From: JAAXIE01 sp965263155
Lineage (GTDB): Bacteria > Chloroflexota > Dehalococcoidia > Lucifugimonadales > JAAXIE01
Reading direction: 5' to 3'
Assembly (NCBI GenBank): GCA_965263155.1
Contig: OZ253586.1
Span: 2,418,001-2,482,000 of the forward strand
DNA: 64,000 nt
Shown here: piece after piece, positions 62,553 to 64,000 of the stretch
How the letters are laid out: each line of letters begins with the position of its first letter
How positions within the stretch are numbered: the stretch's first letter is position 1
Made by a program: the position numbers and the translations under genes
Notes under the pieces: model-generated
What the model saw: only the letters and a program-made list of their open reading frames with translations
What the model was told of the DNA's origin: nothing
Databases searched by the model: none

Positions 62553-63692
62553 CTAGTTTGAGGCGAACTGGAAGACCTTGCCCTCGGTTTTGATGGAGGG
62601 AGCGATGACCATTTCCGCTTGCTGTAGCTCTTGGAGGGTCACGGCCCCGCACATGCCCATGCCGACTTTCAGAGCGCTCACTAGGTTCTGGGTACCGTCG
62701 GTGACCGACGTAGGGCCAAAGAGTATCTGGCTGAGAGTGCCCCTAGTGCCTACCTTGATGCGGGTGCCACGGGGAAGGTTGGGGTGAGCGTTGGCCATGC
62801 CCCAGTTGAAGCCCCTGCCAGGGGCCTCCTCGGCTTGGGCAAAGGGGGTGCCCAGCATCACGCCGTCGGCCCCGCTGGCCACCGCCTTGCACACGTCGCC
62901 GCCGGTGCGTAGGCCACCGTCGGTGATTATCGGCACATAACGCCCAGTGCGGTTGAAGTACTCCTGGCGGGCGGCAGCGCACTCCATTGTGGCCGTTACT
63001 TGGGGAACGCCCACGCCCACTACTTCACGGGTTGTGCAGGCCGCGCCGGGCCCCACACCCACCAGCACACCGTCGATGCCTGTCTCCATCAGTGCGAGGG
63101 CTACCCCGTAGGAGACGCAGTTGCCCACCACCACGGGGATGCCAACCTGCTGCCGCAGATCGTCCAATTGGAGGCCAGTGTAGCTACGAGAGATATGCCG
63201 CGCTGTGGTCACCGTCGACTGTACGAACAGGATGTCAGCTCCCGCCTCAACCGCCACTGGCGAAAGCGCCTTGGCGTTATTGGGTGTCACCGACACGGCG
63301 CAACAGGAGCCGGAGGCTTTGATTTCCTGAACGCGCTGCCCCACTAATTGCGATTGCACTGGTGGCGCATATACCTCTTGGAGGAGACCGGTAACCTCCT
63401 GCTGAGAGGCCGAGAGGATCTCCTCCAGCATGGAGTGGGGATCGTCGTAGCGAGTGTACAACCCTTCCAAGTTGAGGACGCCCAGCCCGCCCATCTGGTC
63501 CATCAATATGGCGGTGGCAGGCGAAACGATGGCGTCCATGGCTGCTGCCATGATCGGGATGTCAAAGACGGTATCGCCAATGCGCATCTCGGTGCTGGTC
63601 ATTTCTGGATTGACGGTGACCTCTCCGGGGACGATTGCCACTTCATCAAAGCCGTAGGCGGTACGAAGCTCTTTGAAAGGCGTATAGCTCAT
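62553..63692 (-). CDS. guaB3: GuaB3-family IMP dehydrogenase-related protein
   Basis: 379 residues, without CBS domains. IPIMAAAMDAIVSPATAILMDQMGGLGVLNLEG begins the barrel. The catalytic Cys loop is GVGPGAACTTREVVGVGVPQ and the metal/substrate site ITDGGLRTGGDVCKAVASGADGVMLGTPFA. This GuaB3 group, known from actinobacteria and cyanobacteria, acts on IMP/GMP; characterised members have GMP reductase or IMP dehydrogenase activity. A GAGGTGATG segment precedes the ATG. The gene is transcribed toward the remnant region. Confidence 0.93.
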   Translation of the reverse strand: MSYTPFKELRTAYGFDEVAIVPGEVTVNPEMTSTEMRIGDTVFDIPIMAAAMDAIVSPATAILMDQMGGLGVLNLEGLYTRYDDPHSMLEEILSASQQEVTGLLQEVYAPPVQSQLVGQRVQEIKASGSCCAVSVTPNNAKALSPVAVEAGADILFVQSTVTTARHISRSYTGLQLDDLRQQVGIPVVVGNCVSYGVALALMETGIDGVLVGVGPGAACTTREVVGVGVPQVTATMECAAARQEYFNRTGRYVPIITDGGLRTGGDVCKAVASGADGVMLGTPFAQAEEAPGRGFNWGMANAHPNLPRGTRIKVGTRGTLSQILFGPTSVTDGTQNLVSALKVGMGMCGAVTLQELQQAEMVIAPSIKTEGKVFQFASN

Positions 63693-63971
63693 GGCGGCAT
63701 CACCTCGAGAGAGATTGCGCGTTGACAGAGGCTACAAGGGGGAGGGAGGCGGTCTGCGGACAAGGCGGCTGGATAGTCGTCGCTAAGGGGACTGTGTGAG
63801 AGAAGTAACTTCCCATGCGGAGGTTAAAGAAAAATCTAGCAGAGGCGGAATGTCAAGTCAAGCCGAATCTGCTGCCAAGCTTATACTGGAGGCAAGCTTT
63901 ACGCTGGAGGGGAGTTATACGCGTCTCTGTTACTTCACAGCTTTGGGGGCTTGACAGTTTTGGGGGGTTGC
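63693..63971. other. Gene-free upstream region of guaB3
   Basis: No gene is seen. A partial tandem duplication, CAAGCTTATACTGGAGG followed by CAAGCTTTACGCTGGAGG, lies at about 63877-63911. It may contain the guaB3 promoter, but none is clear. Confidence 0.45.
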
Positions 63972-64000
63972 TTGGCAGCGTTGAGGGCGTGGTCTATAGT
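63972..64000 (+). promoter_or_regulatory. Promoter of a gene outside the window
   Basis: TTGGCA (63972-63977), 17 bases, TATAGT (63995-64000) on the plus strand at the very end. TTGACA at 63951-63956 is badly spaced for this -10. Confidence 0.45.

Noticed and set aside
1..64000. tRNA, rRNA, prophage or insertion sequence
   Set aside because: No T-loop/acceptor arrangement, rRNA signature, transposase or integrase was seen by reading; a dedicated search could still find a small RNA.

Overview
The window is about 58-60 % GC, gene-dense bacterial DNA. Gene content suggests a free-living or host-associated Chloroflexota of the SAR202/Dehalococcoidia type. The supporting signs are several luciferase-like flavin monooxygenases, HpaB, a Rieske oxygenase, GMC and HpcH/HpaI genes, a form II-type CoxSLM operon, GuaB3, a threonyl-tRNA synthetase without TGS domain, and frequent TTG/GTG starts. 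This placement is inference from gene content; no rRNA, tRNA, prophage, insertion sequence or CRISPR array was seen.

Layout. 1-9.8 kb is mainly housekeeping: the 5' end of rpsF (TTG start, good promoter), glyA, a surface lipoprotein gene with fibronectin-like repeats split by an in-frame TAA, an NfeD-type protease with its SPFH/band-7 partner, a DUF429 protein, the MeaB chaperone GTPase and an unusual A-type Fe-S carrier with a Cys-rich tail. 9.9-19.1 kb holds a frameshifted aspartyl-protease-like gene, a Gfo/Idh/MocA oxidoreductase and a dipeptide-type ABC transporter. The transporter's binding-protein gene is broken by several frameshifts, and its second permease carries a large repeat-containing insertion. 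19.1-26.6 kb is a minus-strand coxS-L-M-D-E molybdenum hydroxylase operon with an MscS-type channel upstream. 27-33.7 kb contains a short-chain dehydrogenase, an epimerase-like protein, an Fpg/Nei glycosylase and a Fur-family regulator with palindromic operator that leads a zinc/manganese ABC importer (znuACB-like).

33.8-62 kb is a mosaic of catabolic genes in small operons of both orientations. It includes an aminotransferase, Rieske oxygenase, cupin, acyl-CoA-dehydrogenase-fold monooxygenase, two HpcH/HpaI aldolases, a GMC oxidoreductase, three luciferase-like monooxygenases, two amidohydrolases, an HpaB-type hydroxylase, a ThDP enzyme, a hotdog thioesterase and a dihydroxyphthalate-decarboxylase-like protein. 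A second short-chain dehydrogenase, two VOC (glyoxalase/extradiol fold) proteins and a NIPSNAP protein complete it. Together they look like a kit for oxygenating, cleaving and channelling resistant organic compounds, but no single substrate can be deduced. Between them lie a DUF4268 nuclease-like pair, a PaREP1/HEPN-like protein, a HicAB toxin-antitoxin pair, thrS, and a 41-residue ORF with a perfect ribosome binding site between two strong terminators. guaB3 closes the window.

Long gene-free stretches (3.8-4.7, 26.6-27.4, 38.9-39.9, 53.0-53.5 kb) share a dispersed motif, CAG[AC]TAC[GA] on one strand or the other, usually in pairs or clusters. Three copies of a CCCTAACC-type palindromic repeat and two copies of an ATTCCCGC-type hairpin are also scattered between operons.
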